A program made the position numbers and the translations under genes. A stretch of DNA of 64,000 nucleotides from Cricetomys ansorgei. Taxonomy: Eukaryota > Chordata > Mammalia > Rodentia > Nesomyidae. The notes under the pieces are model-generated. The model ran no database searches. It saw only the letters and a list, made by a program, of their open reading frames with translations, and was not told where the DNA came from. The DNA is taken from contig JAMJFZ010004031.1 of the NCBI GenBank assembly GCA_026225945.1, forward strand, positions 9,126,001 through 9,190,000. The letters are read 5' to 3'. Of the stretch, positions 55,157 through 64,000 are shown in pieces; the stretch's first letter is position 1; every line of letters begins with the position of its first letter.

Positions 55157-55325
55157 TACTGCTGGATGGCTCAGTGGGTAGAGGTGCTTGTAGCTAAGTA
55201 CGGTGGCCTGAGTTTGATATCTGGGGCTCACATGATAGAGGGAGAGAGCCAACTCCCACAGCTCCGCAAGAGTCTACATGCCCCCCAACAAAGCCAAAAT
55301 AACAAATGTAAGAAAAGTCTTTTAA
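55157..55325 (+). mobile_element. B2-type SINE
   Basis: Forward: gctggatggctcagtgggta, gaggtgcttgtagctaagta, cctgagtttgatatctgggg, gagagccaactcccacagct. Confidence 0.85.
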
Positions 55326-55423
55326 AAACCAGAGTAACCCTAAACCCATACAACAAAACCCCTAAAACTCCTTTACAGACTGAAAACAAACGACTCTAGC
55401 TCATACCTCTTAATAGTAATACG

Positions 55424-55566
55424 TCCAGTAGGCTACACTACTGGAAGACCTGGGGTCAATTCCTAGCACCCATGTGGTGGCTCACTGCTGTCTGCAACTC
55501 CAGTTCCAGGAGATCCTGGTGACCATACAAACGTATACATATAAAATAAAAATAAAATTTAAAAAG
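55424..55566 (+). mobile_element. B2 SINE, 5'-truncated
   Basis: Forward: ggggtcaattcctagcaccc, atgtggtggctcactgctgt, aactccagttccaggagatc, ending ataaaataaaaataaaattt. The head is lost or rearranged. Confidence 0.85.
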
Positions 55567-55695
55567 AGTATCACACAAAAAGCATTTGTAAAAATGCTCT
55601 CTTTCATTCAGTTCTCAAAGAAAGTCAACAAAATAAGGGAGGTACATTGATTCTTGATGACATCAGATTGTCCAGAAATAAAAGCAGAAACGGAG

Positions 55696-55822
55696 TTGGC
55701 AGCCAGGTGTGTAGGAGACTGAGGCGGGAAGGCTGTGAGTACACGTTGGCGAGAGCTACACAGTGAGTTCAAGGTGAGCCTCGGGTATACAGGGAGACCT
55801 CATTTCAAAACACAGAAAACAA
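55696..55822 (+). mobile_element. B1-related SINE
   Basis: Forward: gagactgaggcgggaaggct, acacagtgagttcaaggtga, gcctcgggtatacagggaga, cctcatttcaaaacacag. Confidence 0.65.
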
Positions 55823-55829
55823 TAGGTAG

Positions 55830-56480
55830 GCAGAAAAAAGAACGAAAGAAAGAATCCTAGCAATATACTTAAAGGCATGTAATCTTAGACCCTTGGAAGC
55901 TTGCACAGATCTGTACAGATGTTAAGCTACACGTATATTAAATATCTATACCGTGAAATTTTACACAAGCATTAAAACGATGCCAGAGATGTTGGTTATA
56001 TAGGAAGGTATAAATTATATATTACAAATTAATAGCTAATTGAAAATAGCGTATGTTTACAATTCAGTTTTTACAGAAGAAAATGTATGTGCACAGGAAG
56101 AAGACGAAAGTCTCATGGCTTCAAAAGGAACTTGGGCAGTGAGCGCTGTCATTTTCTAAGTTTAAATAGCTTTTTTTTTTTTTTTTTAAAACACGAAGCA
56201 ATTTTGATGTTGCCCTTATGAGACAGTAATGTGAGAACTGTATCTTGAATCAGAAAATTCACTCTAATTATATGATCTTGCTCAACTGATTTAATTTAAT
56301 CCTTTTTACTTAAATGATGTTCTGTGGAGTTGAAGTCCATGATGGTTAATGGAACCATGAAAATAAGCGCTGACATTTGCTGAGTGTAAAAATAAGTCAG
56401 GACCCAGAACCCATGATACAGTCTGAACATGATGAAAATATCGGATGACTCAAATTTAGGGAAATTCTAAAAAAATGTTT
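55830..56480. other. AT-rich unique DNA
   Basis: Only a poly-T run at 56172-56187 is recognised. Confidence 0.4.
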
Positions 56481-56486
56481 TCCTAG

Positions 56487-56638
56487 ATCTGGAGAGATGG
56501 CTCAGTGGTTAAGAGTACCTACTGCTCTTGCAGAGGACCATAACCACCTGCAACTCCACCCCTGGGGGATGCCCTCTCTAGCCCTCTGAAGGCACCTATA
56601 TTCATGTGCACCAGTATAGATAATTAAAAACACAATTC
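56487..56638 (+). mobile_element. B2 SINE, internally deleted
   Basis: Forward: tctggagagatggctcagtg, gttaagagtacctactgctc, then a jump to taaccacctgcaactccacc, ending at taattaaaaacaca. Confidence 0.9.
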
Positions 56639-56639
56639 T

Positions 56640-56762
56640 AGCCGGGCCTGGTGGCACACCCTTAATTCCAGCACTGGGAGGCAGAGACAGTTGGATCTTT
56701 GAATTCTAGACCAGCCTGGTCTACAGAGCAAGTTCCAGGACAGCCAGAGTTACAACAGAGAA
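56640..56762 (+). mobile_element. B1 SINE
   Basis: Forward B1: agccgggcctggtggcacac, agaccagcctggtctacaga, ggacagccagagttacaaca. It is wedged between two B2 copies. Confidence 0.95.
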
Positions 56763-56957
56763 GTCTGGAGAGATGGTGCAGCAGTTCAGAGCACTTGTTG
56801 CTCTTGCAGAGGACCCAGGTTTGGCTCCCAACCCCCACATAGTGTTTTGACACCACCTGTAACTCTAGTTCCACGGGTTCCAATACCTTCCTTCCATGGG
56901 CACCAGGCACACATGCAGTACAAAACACTTCTAAAATGAAATAAATATATCTTAATA
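56763..56957 (+). mobile_element. B2 SINE
   Basis: Forward B2: gtctggagagatggtgcagc, agttcagagcacttgttgct, gaggacccaggtttggctcc, ggcaccaggcacacatgcag, tail aaatgaaataaatatatc. Confidence 0.94.
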
Positions 56958-57065
56958 AGAAGAAGGAAAGGAAGGAAGGAAGGAAGAAACAAAAAATAAA
57001 CTAAAAAAAAGCAAGCAAAGAAAGGTCAAATTAAAAAAAAAAAAACAAAAACACAAAAACCACCA
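56958..57065. repeat. A-rich/(GGAA)n simple repeat
   Basis: aaggaaggaaggaaggaaga at 56968-56987 is followed by A-rich text. Confidence 0.9.
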
Positions 57066-57450
57066 AAACCGAAAGAAGCCAGGAGCAGATGATGATAGAA
57101 TAACTGAGCTGAAGAGCTTCAGTATCGATCTAGCCAATACACTCTCTGAGGTCCTGTTATGTGCAAGGCTTTCTGCTTTCAGGAGGACAAAGCTGATGCA
57201 TATGCACAGATCTTCTACTGTTTTGCTGTTATATTCCAGGAGGTGCATGTATGTGTTTACAGGGAACTCGGTGTGTTTATTCCTCCTGTCTTCTAATGTA
57301 TTCACTTTTAATCTATGTTAAATAAGGTTTAAGGAGATTTTGCTTCTTTCCATTTCTTTGCCTTATGTTTTTTTTTTTTTTTAACCTACTTTTAAACTAT
57401 TCATTTCTGAGCTTGTGTTCACTGTGTTTCTCTTCTGAAAAAAGTTTCCA
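57066..57450. other. Unique non-coding DNA
   Basis: Nothing is recognised apart from a poly-T at 57369-57382. Confidence 0.4.
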
Positions 57451-57453
57451 CAG

Positions 57454-57623
57454 GGCCAGTGAAATGGCTGAGTGGCTAAAAGTGCTTGCTGCGAAGCCTG
57501 ACCACCTGAGTTTGATCTCTGGGGCTCATTGTGGAAGGATGGAAGCAACCTCTGTAAGGTGTCCTCTGGTTTCACCTGGGCATGCGCTATAATAAATAAA
57601 AAAGCAAATATAATTTTAAAAAA
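57454..57623 (+). mobile_element. B2-type SINE
   Basis: Forward: gggccagtgaaatggctgag, aaagtgcttgctgcgaagcc, tgaccacctgagtttgatct, ending ataataaataaaaaagcaaa. Confidence 0.9.
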
Positions 57624-57685
57624 GTTTCTGCAATGAATAGTGGCTGTTATACTCTCCAGGGACCTGTACCATGCCCTTTGCCCTC

Positions 57686-57687
<2 letters not shown>

Positions 57688-57734
<47 letters not shown>

Positions 57735-58337
57735 TATGTCTGTGTATGTGTGTGTGTGTGAGTATGTGTGTGTGTGTGTGTCTGTATCTGTGTATGTGTG
57801 TGTCTGTGTGTGTGTGTATGTATGTATGTGTGGGTGTGTGCATGTGTGTCTGTGTGAGTATGTGTGTGTGTGTATGTGTGTGTGTCTCTGTGTGTGTGTG
57901 TGTCTGTATCTGTGTGTGTCTGTGTGTGTGTGTGTGTGTCTGTATCTGTGTATGTGTGTGTGCGTGTGTGTGTCTGTGTGTGTGTCTGTGTGTGTGTGTC
58001 TGTATGTGTGCGTGTGTGTCTGTGTGTGTCTGTATGTGTGTGTGTCTGTCTGTATCTGTGTGTGTGTCTGTGTGTCTGTATGTGTGTGTGCGTGTGTGTC
58101 TGTGTGTATGTGTGTCTGCGTGTGTGTGAGTATGTGTGTGTGTCTGTGTGTCTGTGTGTGTGTGCGTGTGTGTCTGTGTGTATGTGTGTGTCTGTGTGTG
58201 CGTGTGTGTATGTGTGTGTGTCTGTCTGTATCTGTGTGTATGTGTGTGTGTCTGTATGTGTGTGTGCGTGTGTGTCTGTGTGTGTGTGTGTCTGTGTGTC
58301 TGTATGTGTGTGTGCGTGTGTGTCTGTGTGTATGTGT

Positions 58338-58369
<32 letters not shown>
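57688..58369. repeat. 682-bp TG-type compound satellite
   Basis: TG units with frequent tctg, tatg, tgcg and tgag variants, about 340 dinucleotides in total. All frames on both strands are open, giving spurious Cys-Val and Thr-His polymers of up to 343 codons. Confidence 0.98.
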
Positions 58370-58544
58370 TACATCTCCAGGTCCATTGTGACTTTCTCAT
58401 AGTGACTTTCACTATTCTGCTAAGCTCTTCATCTTATTTGATGGCTGGAACTTTGTGGTTTATCTATTCCAAACTGCTTCACAATTTGACATTAAAACCA
58501 ATGCTTAATCGGCCTAAGTAGTCCATCCTTATGTAGTGCTAGGT

Positions 58545-58607
58545 GTTGTGCTCAGGGCCTTTTATATATATATCAGATGTTCTACTACTGAGTAGCCTCT
58601 CCAGCCC
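58545..58607 (-). mobile_element. ID-like fragment
   Basis: Reverse: gtgctcagggccttttatat, atgttctactactgagtagc, ctctccagccc. The interior is AT-expanded. Confidence 0.5.
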
Positions 58608-58672
58608 TTCAGCTGGCGTTTTTCAAGTGAAGAATTTATTGGCCTATTTCTCTCATCATAAAAACCAAAGTA

Positions 58673-58866
58673 GGGGCTGGAGAGATGGCAGCAGTTAAAA
58701 GCACTGGCTGCTTTTCCAGAGGACCTGGGTTCGACCTCCAGGATCTACATGGCGCTAACAATTATCTGTAACTCTACTACTAGGGGATTTGATGCCTTCT
58801 TCTTGCTTCTAGGAGCACCAGGCACACATGTGGGCAAATATCCACACACATACAATTTAAAAATCA
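58673..58866 (+). mobile_element. B2 SINE
   Basis: Forward B2: gtaggggctggagagatggc, ggctgcttttccagaggacc, gggttcgacctccaggatct, caccaggcacacatgtgggc. Confidence 0.95.
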
Positions 58867-58869
58867 AAG

Positions 58870-59340
58870 TATAATTTACATATAGTAAGACATCTTTTTA
58901 GGTGCGGTTTTATGAATTACAACTCTGGAGTTTTCACTATTGTGATTCAAATATTTTCTCCTTGATTCTTAATAGTGTTCAGATTCTTCCATAAAGACAA
59001 AGGGGACATGAAATGTTTTATCTTATGTCTTATGGCAGTTATAATAGGCAAAAATCTCATTAAAATATTGTTCATTATCTAAACATCCCCTGCAAAGAAT
59101 ACAAGCATTAGAATTACTAAGAGTAATGATTAGAGAGAAGGCATTGGTGGATTTTGTAGGCAATCAACAATTGGAGACATCAGAGAGTTATGATTTAGTT
59201 TAAAGAGAGTCACAATGAATTCATCGTATGTGCCTCACTGTTATGAAATGACTGAATAACAGCAGAGGAAGCCAAGGGCCAGTTACTAGACTTTGGGACA
59301 AAGTGCCATGAAATAATACTGCACAAACAACGAAGCTCGA
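58870..59340. other. AT-rich DNA, unassigned
   Basis: No simple repeat or exon is recognised. It is continuous in character with the LINE-like block that follows. Confidence 0.35.
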
Positions 59341-59344
59341 TGTT

Positions 59345-59660
59345 AGCCAAGTATGACATAGGGATGAACTACTTAAGGTGATTAAACATTGATTTTGATA
59401 TCAAAGTGTGGAACAGGTTGGAATGGATGGGCCACGAAGCTCCAGTGATCAATATTAGGACCAATTTTATTCATTATGTCAATGTTTGGAAGAAAGAACA
59501 TGCAGTAAGCTTGTTACACAAAATTAGAAGGAGGGTCAGTCAATACAAAGAGGGAATAAAATGACTTGGGTAGACTAGGAACATAAGCAGATAAGTGGCT
59601 TATTCAGTTCAGGCTAGAGGAAATATGAAGTAGAAAGATTATCTCGCAGGAGTCTGAAGT
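59345..59660 (+). mobile_element. Possible CR1/L3-like LINE relic
   Basis: A chain of blocks recalls the CR1/L3 3' coding region: ggaccaattttattcattat, gtcaatgtttggaagaaaga, gtaagcttgttacacaaaat, ggagggtcagtcaatacaaa, aaaatgacttgggtagacta. No open frame survives. The match is from memory and needs a search. Confidence 0.35.
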
Positions 59661-60660
59661 AGAACATCCAAAGTGGAGCGGAGAAAGAAAAGCATATCAG
59701 CAAACAGAATTGGTAGAATTAAGATAATTCGAATGCTTTAAGGTAAAAATATTGATTAGAGAAATAAAAAAAATATAGTTTTGATAGACTGGATTAAGAA
59801 AACAACTCACTGAAATCTGTAACTAAGGGCACTTGTGATCACAGATGACAGAACTGAGTTATGGGTGGTTTAACAGTATAGAAATTCTTAAAATTAGATG
59901 ACAGAGCCACTTAATTGTTTAGTATGTGTTCAGACTTGTGTATATTACATATTTTACATATTAGATGATATTGAATAACGCAAACGTTGCTTTGTAAGTT
60001 ACTGTTTTTTATTTATTTGGTTTTATGAATATGTTATGACTGTACTTTTTGTACCATGTTATGAAATATTTCCATGCCCCAAGGTGGAGAATAACCTTTC
60101 ATGTATTCTAAAAGCTTTATCAAATAAATTTGTTGAGAATTTCATAAATGTGTCTAGTTTATTCTAACTACTCACCCCACCACCCCTTCCTTGCCTTCTT
60201 ACTCTGGTCCACCCCTCCCCCTCCCCACAGGTCCCTTTCCCTTGTTCACATTTTCTTGTTTTGTGACCCACTGAGCTAACAAGGGCTGTCTTCATGAGCA
60301 GGGGCATGGGACGATGCAGTGGAGCCTGGTAGCTCGACAGAGGGTCCACATAGAAGGTAAGGACTCCACAGCTCCAAGAATCTATCACAAGTCAGTAGTT
60401 TGAGACAAATGGCCTGGCCTGGCCTGGAACTTGGAGGCTGCCTTCCTTAGCCTTTGAGTGCTTAGACTGGATTACAGACAAGGCCTTCACCCAGATTCTT
60501 TACAATTTTGAATTGTTTGTTCAACTGGTGAGTAGTTTTTTTTAGCTCCTTTCCAATCAATAGGTCATATCACTAAATAGTTCTTTTCATTAAAATAAGA
60601 AGTTTGAACCTTTAATACTAAAAGAACAAATTCATAGCTTATCAAAATTAATGCCTTGGT
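59661..60660. other. AT-rich DNA with a poly(A)-signal context
   Basis: Near 60121 the text tcaaataaatttgttgag looks like a genuine AATAAA with a U-rich downstream element, as at the end of a 3' UTR or retrocopy. No exon upstream is recognised. A (CCTGG)n stretch lies at 60412-60426. Confidence 0.35.
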
Positions 60661-60662
60661 CA

Positions 60663-60810
60663 AAAATGTTGGTTCATGCCTTTAATTCCAGTACTTGGGA
60701 GGCAGAGGCAGGTAGATCTCTGAGTTGGAGGCCAGCCTGGTCTACAGAGCAAGTTCCAGGACAGCCAGAGAAAGTTAGTCTCAAAAAGAAAAACAAAACA
60801 AGAACAACAA
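60663..60810 (+). mobile_element. B1 SINE
   Basis: Forward B1: ggttcatgcctttaattcca, gtacttgggaggcagaggca, ggccagcctggtctacagag, with an A/AC-rich tail. Confidence 0.95.
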
Positions 60811-61559
60811 AATGAATAAAAAAGCCCACAGAAGGTAAGATCTGCGTGGGAGCAAAATGCTTATGGTTAGGTTTGTAGCTGACAGAGCTAGGTCATGAGT
60901 TACAGGAGCTACTGAGGGGTACACTAGAGGTAAAATGCAAAGTTAAAGACGAGAGAATTACCAACAGCTGGAAGTGATGGCTTTATAGAAAGGCTTGCAC
61001 TTAGATTAAGTCTTGCCTGAGTTGCCAGGAACACGGGGACCAGGGAGGGAAATCCTGATGGAAAGGAGTAAGAGCAATTAACTGTGGGCCAGTGAGGGAT
61101 TATGAGGGATGTCCTTGCATAGGATCCACAAAGGTCCTGGGGCTAGGAAAAGGAAAACGAGTATAGTGGCAGACGTAGAACACAAGGGTCAGGAAAGTAT
61201 GCAGACTTGGCCAGGGCAAAGCATGCTTTGATAACTTCTAGAAGTTGCTGACGGATGCTCGGTAGCTTCTGAAATGGGAGAGAAGTTCTTTGGCAATGTA
61301 TTTGGTGTCTTTTACTTTTTGTGGTGCAGGGAATTAAACACATGACCCTGTGAATCTTAGGCAAGCTGTGTATTTAGACTCAATGTCTCATCTCAATGAT
61401 TTGGATTTGTACATGTTTACATTTTGTGACTTATATGGATTACATTTCCTGAGGGTAAGAGCCTTGCAATGTCTTGCAGAACAGGGGTCAATAAATTTTG
61501 TGGCTTTAACAAACAAGTCATTAAGAGAGATTATGCAGGGAAACTTGCCAGAACTAAGT
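60811..61559. other. Unique or anciently repeated DNA
   Basis: No exon is recognised. Parts near 61020-61110 may belong to the ancient repeat that follows. Confidence 0.35.
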
Positions 61560-61850
61560 AGCTTCAGCTAGTGGGAAAGCTGGGGAGATGCGTCAAACCT
61601 GACTCCTGTCTGGACTTTCTGAGAGAATGATGGTATCACTGTTGGAGACAGAGTGTCCAAATCGGGAAGGCAGAGCTGTGTCTGTAGACAGGTTAGAGGA
61701 GAGTTCAGTTTTGAGCATTTGGAGTGTGAGGCTAAGTGAGACATTCAAAAGGAATTTATGGTGCTTAAGGATATGAAACAGGAACCCAGGTGACAGCACA
61801 CAACTAAAGATAAGACTTGGGACTGAGTTCAGAGATGACTACTGGGTTTG
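61560..61850 (+). mobile_element. Ancient mammalian repeat, 3' part
   Basis: aacctgactcctgtctggac, gagagttcagttttgagcat, ttggagtgtgaggctaagtg and agacattcaaaaggaattta follow the order of the same unnamed family seen split at 30.3-31.6 kb. Confidence 0.5.
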
Positions 61851-62440
61851 CAGAAATGCTGAGCTTCCCTCTGAAAGCCCAAGGACCCAAGAACTCTGTC
61901 TGGGGTGGTGCTCATATGTAGGGGCTGGAAGAAGGCAGACTGAAAGCAGTACTATCCACCATGTTAGCCCTTGGTCATATGCAGCCAATTAAGCTTACAT
62001 TCATTAAAATGAAATAACTCCATGGCCAGCCACACTGGTCGTATTTCAAGTACTAATGGTTGCATGTGGTTAGTGGCTGCCGTAAGGAACAGAAAAAAAC
62101 CGTTTTCACTGTCCTACGCCTTTTTTTGTTTTTTAATTTTTAAAATTTTTTAAAATTTATTTATTTATTTTTATAAATTGGACAGTGTAGCTAAAACAGA
62201 GAAATATTCATTTGAGAGAAAACCAGAAATCAGACTAGGTTTAAAGAGGAGAGTGTTCTCAGGAGGTAGTGTTGACTATGTTGACCATTGAAACTGGTGT
62301 CAGGAAGCGCAAGTTCTTGAGGCTGCGCATAAGGAAAGTAACAGCACAACTACACAGGAAACTGCACCGTTCCTTGGAGGGTTTACGTACCTACGTATGT
62401 ACTGGGTTGGGGACTGAATGTAGGGTCTCTGATAAACTAG
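61851..62440. other. Unique non-coding DNA
   Basis: An AT-rich run (taaaattttttaaaattta) lies at about 62140-62180. No exon is recognised. Confidence 0.4.
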
Positions 62441-62545
62441 ATAAGCAATTTTCTCATTTTGAGTTAGTTTCACTGTGTAGCCCAGCAAGCCTTGAATTTG
62501 AGATTCTCCTGCTGTACTACTGTACTACTACCAAGCCTGGCTTAC
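62395..62545 (-). mobile_element. B4-like or B1-related SINE relic
   Basis: Reverse: ggggactgaatgtagggtct, ctagataagcaattttctca, ttcactgtgtagcccagcaa, gccttgaatttgagattctc. It combines ID-like and B1-like words and is strongly diverged. Confidence 0.45.
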
Positions 62546-62557
62546 ATGGAGTTTCTG

Positions 62558-62706
62558 CTTCTTCTTCTTTTTTTTTTTTTTTCAAGACAGGGTTTCTCTG
62601 TGTAGCCCTGGCTGTTCTGGAACTCTCTCTGTAGACCAGGCTGGCCTCAAACTCTTTCTGCCTCCTTAGAGCTGGAATTAAAGACATGAGCAACTATTGC
62701 CTGGCT
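62558..62706 (-). mobile_element. B1 SINE
   Basis: Reverse B1: poly-T tail, caagacagggtttctctgtg, tagccctggctgttctggaa, gtagaccaggctggcctcaa, agctggaattaaagacatga. Confidence 0.96.
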
Positions 62707-63145
62707 GAGAATTTTTTTTTTTATTAAATTTTTTAAAGGCAAGAAACTTGTGTATGTCTGGAGCAAATCAACAGGTGTCTTCGAACATGGCAAAGGCTCC
62801 TGAATCTGTGCACTGGCCCCCTTCTTTTAGCTCTGCATCCAAATCCTTCCACCTGAACTGAAGCCCTGTCTTAAGTCTCCCAGTTGCTCCAGGTCTTTAT
62901 GGTTCTTATTTCAGTCCAATGCTCCAGTACTAGGCTGCAGCACTTAAGTTATATGGACTCACTGGCACTTCCTGGTCAGTCCAGCATGCTTGTTGCACTG
63001 TCTCTGCAGGTACTCATCTGTTTATGGCATTTCAGACAAAACTACACGAAGAATGATGATGCACTCACCCCAACTTAAGTAAAACTTGCACATGTGAGCA
63101 TAGCACCGAGGAAACCTGTTCAAATCTCATTTCCTTACATTTTGT
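62707..63145. other. Unique non-coding DNA
   Basis: No repeat or exon is recognised. Confidence 0.4.
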
Positions 63146-63149
63146 TTTC

Positions 63150-63321
63150 ACATTTATTTATTTATAGTGTCTGTGGGAGGGTATATGTGCTACAGCACAC
63201 GTGTCATGGTAAGGAGACAACTTGTGGAACAGGGTCCTTCCATCATGTGGGTTCCTGGAACCACACTTAGGTTGTCAGGCTTGGCCAAGCCCTCCTGATA
63301 GCTAGGCCATCTGGATGGTCC
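63150..63321 (-). mobile_element. B2/B3-type SINE
   Basis: Reverse: cacatttatttatttatagt at the tail, gctacagcacacgtgtcatg, acaacttgtggaacagggtc, ccatcatgtgggttcctgga, gttgtcaggcttggccaagc, head near gccatctggatggtcc. Confidence 0.85.
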
Positions 63322-63390
63322 TCATTTTCCTCCTTAAACATTTAAAACTTAGCATCTATCATCCTCTTGAAAGATATTATAGTGAATTTC

Positions 63391-63950
63391 TGTATTAGTA
63401 CTGTTCCTGCTGCTGTGATAAACATCAGACAAAAAGCAACTTAAAGAAGAAAAGTTTATTTCAGGTTAGAATTCTAGGTTATAAACTGGGTGGTGGGGCG
63501 GCACATGCCTTTAATCCCAACCCTTGGAAAGCAGAGGCAGGAGGATCTCTGTGAGTTTGAGGCCAGCCTGGTCTACAGAGTGAGTTCCAGAACAGCCAGA
63601 GTTACAACAGAGAAACCCTGTTTTGAAAAACAAAACAAGAATTCTATGTTATAATCTTTTCTGGCAGGGAGGTCAAGGAAGCAGGAATGTCAGTGGGTCA
63701 CACATTCCATCCACAGATAAAGAGAAATGAATGCTTATATGTTTATACCTCGGCCTATTGTCTCTGTTCTTATATAGTTCAGGACTCAAACCCAGGGAAT
63801 GGAAGACATCCAGGGGTGTCTCTCCATGTCAATTAAATTAAGACAGTCCCTAAGAGACACAGGCCAACCTGAACTAGGCAATCCCTCATTGAGATGCTCC
63901 TCTCAGATGCTTCTAGATTGTCACATTGATAATTAAAAATAACCATTACA
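63391..63950 (-). mobile_element. MT-type MaLR LTR split by a B1
   Basis: On the minus strand it runs TGTAATGG...CTAATACA. Landmarks on the plus strand: ctgctgctgtgataaacatc, aaaagtttatttcaggttag, ttatatagttcaggactcaa, tctagattgtcacattgata. Confidence 0.85.
63485..63637 (+). mobile_element. B1 SINE nested in LTR, with target duplication
   Basis: Forward B1: ctgggtggtggggcggcaca, tgcctttaatcccaaccctt, tctgtgagtttgaggccagc, tggtctacagagtgagttcc. A 17-bp duplication (agaattcta.gttataa, one mismatch) flanks it at 63468-63484 and 63638-63654. Confidence 0.97.
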
Positions 63951-64000
63951 GCATTCTTTATATCCATATACAGTCACAACTTGGTATGTTTTAAAACTTA

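Noticed and set aside
57381..58521. Open frames of up to 343 codons in all phases, encoding Thr-His or Cys-Val polymers
   Set aside because: They are the three-frame translations of the TG-type satellite, and every frame is open because the dinucleotide has no stop.
1..64000. CRISPR arrays, operons, ribosome-binding sites, riboswitches
   Set aside because: The sequence is a mammalian nuclear genome, and its direct repeats are SINEs, LTRs and microsatellites without regular spacers.

Overview
The window is nuclear DNA from a muroid rodent. It is packed with B1, B2, B4 and ID SINEs, rodent MaLR LTRs (ORR1 and MT type) and a rodent L1 3' UTR, together with older mammalian repeats (MIR, L2, MLT1, L1M, hAT and Tigger relics). 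B2 and ORR1/MT restrict the source to mouse, rat, hamster, vole and their relatives. Most SINE copies are diverged and none resembles the youngest house-mouse B1 or B2 subfamilies, so I suspect a non-Mus species, but I cannot name it.

I can support no protein-coding gene. Every long open frame is a simple-repeat artefact, an antisense reading of a SINE, or an unrecognised frame in unique DNA. The only gene-like signal is a CpG island at about 19.33-19.84 kb. It has 36 CpG sites in about 510 bp and a good splice-donor match (CGG/GTGAGT) on the plus strand at 19764, which could be the promoter and non-coding first exon of a gene or lncRNA running right. The window otherwise looks intronic or intergenic.

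Layout. 0-11 kb is mixed unique DNA and SINEs, with a Tigger relic, an ORR1 LTR with a 5-bp duplication, an MT-type LTR carrying a nested B1 and B2, and a 1.9-kb interval without recognised repeats (8.77-10.69 kb). 12-14.6 kb is an old L1 split by a solo gammaretrovirus-type LTR flanked by a perfect 4-bp target duplication. 15-19 kb holds MIR, L2 and SINEs, followed by the CpG island. 20-24.9 kb holds MaLR, ID and B2 copies and a near-complete hAT element with an 8-bp duplication. 24.9-27.1 kb is a nearly complete MaLR element (LTR, internal region, LTR). 27-29.2 kb holds two MLT1-type LTRs, one split by a B2, and a polypyrimidine tract. 30.3-31.6 kb is a three-level nest: an ancient repeat, split by a rodent L1, split by an ERVL-type LTR. 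32.4-33.8 kb is an old L1 split by two B1s and an MT-type LTR, ending in a telomere-like tract. 34-50 kb is largely unique with scattered SINEs, including an inverted B2 pair. 50.8-51.7 kb is a CT-rich repeat I do not recognise. 53-58.9 kb is SINE-dense and includes a 680-bp TG-type satellite. 59.3-59.7 kb may be a CR1/L3-like relic, and the window ends in an MT-type LTR containing a B1.

Repeat families were assigned from remembered consensus features, not from a search. Boundaries are accurate to a few bases only where target duplications are cited, and otherwise to about 10-30 bases.
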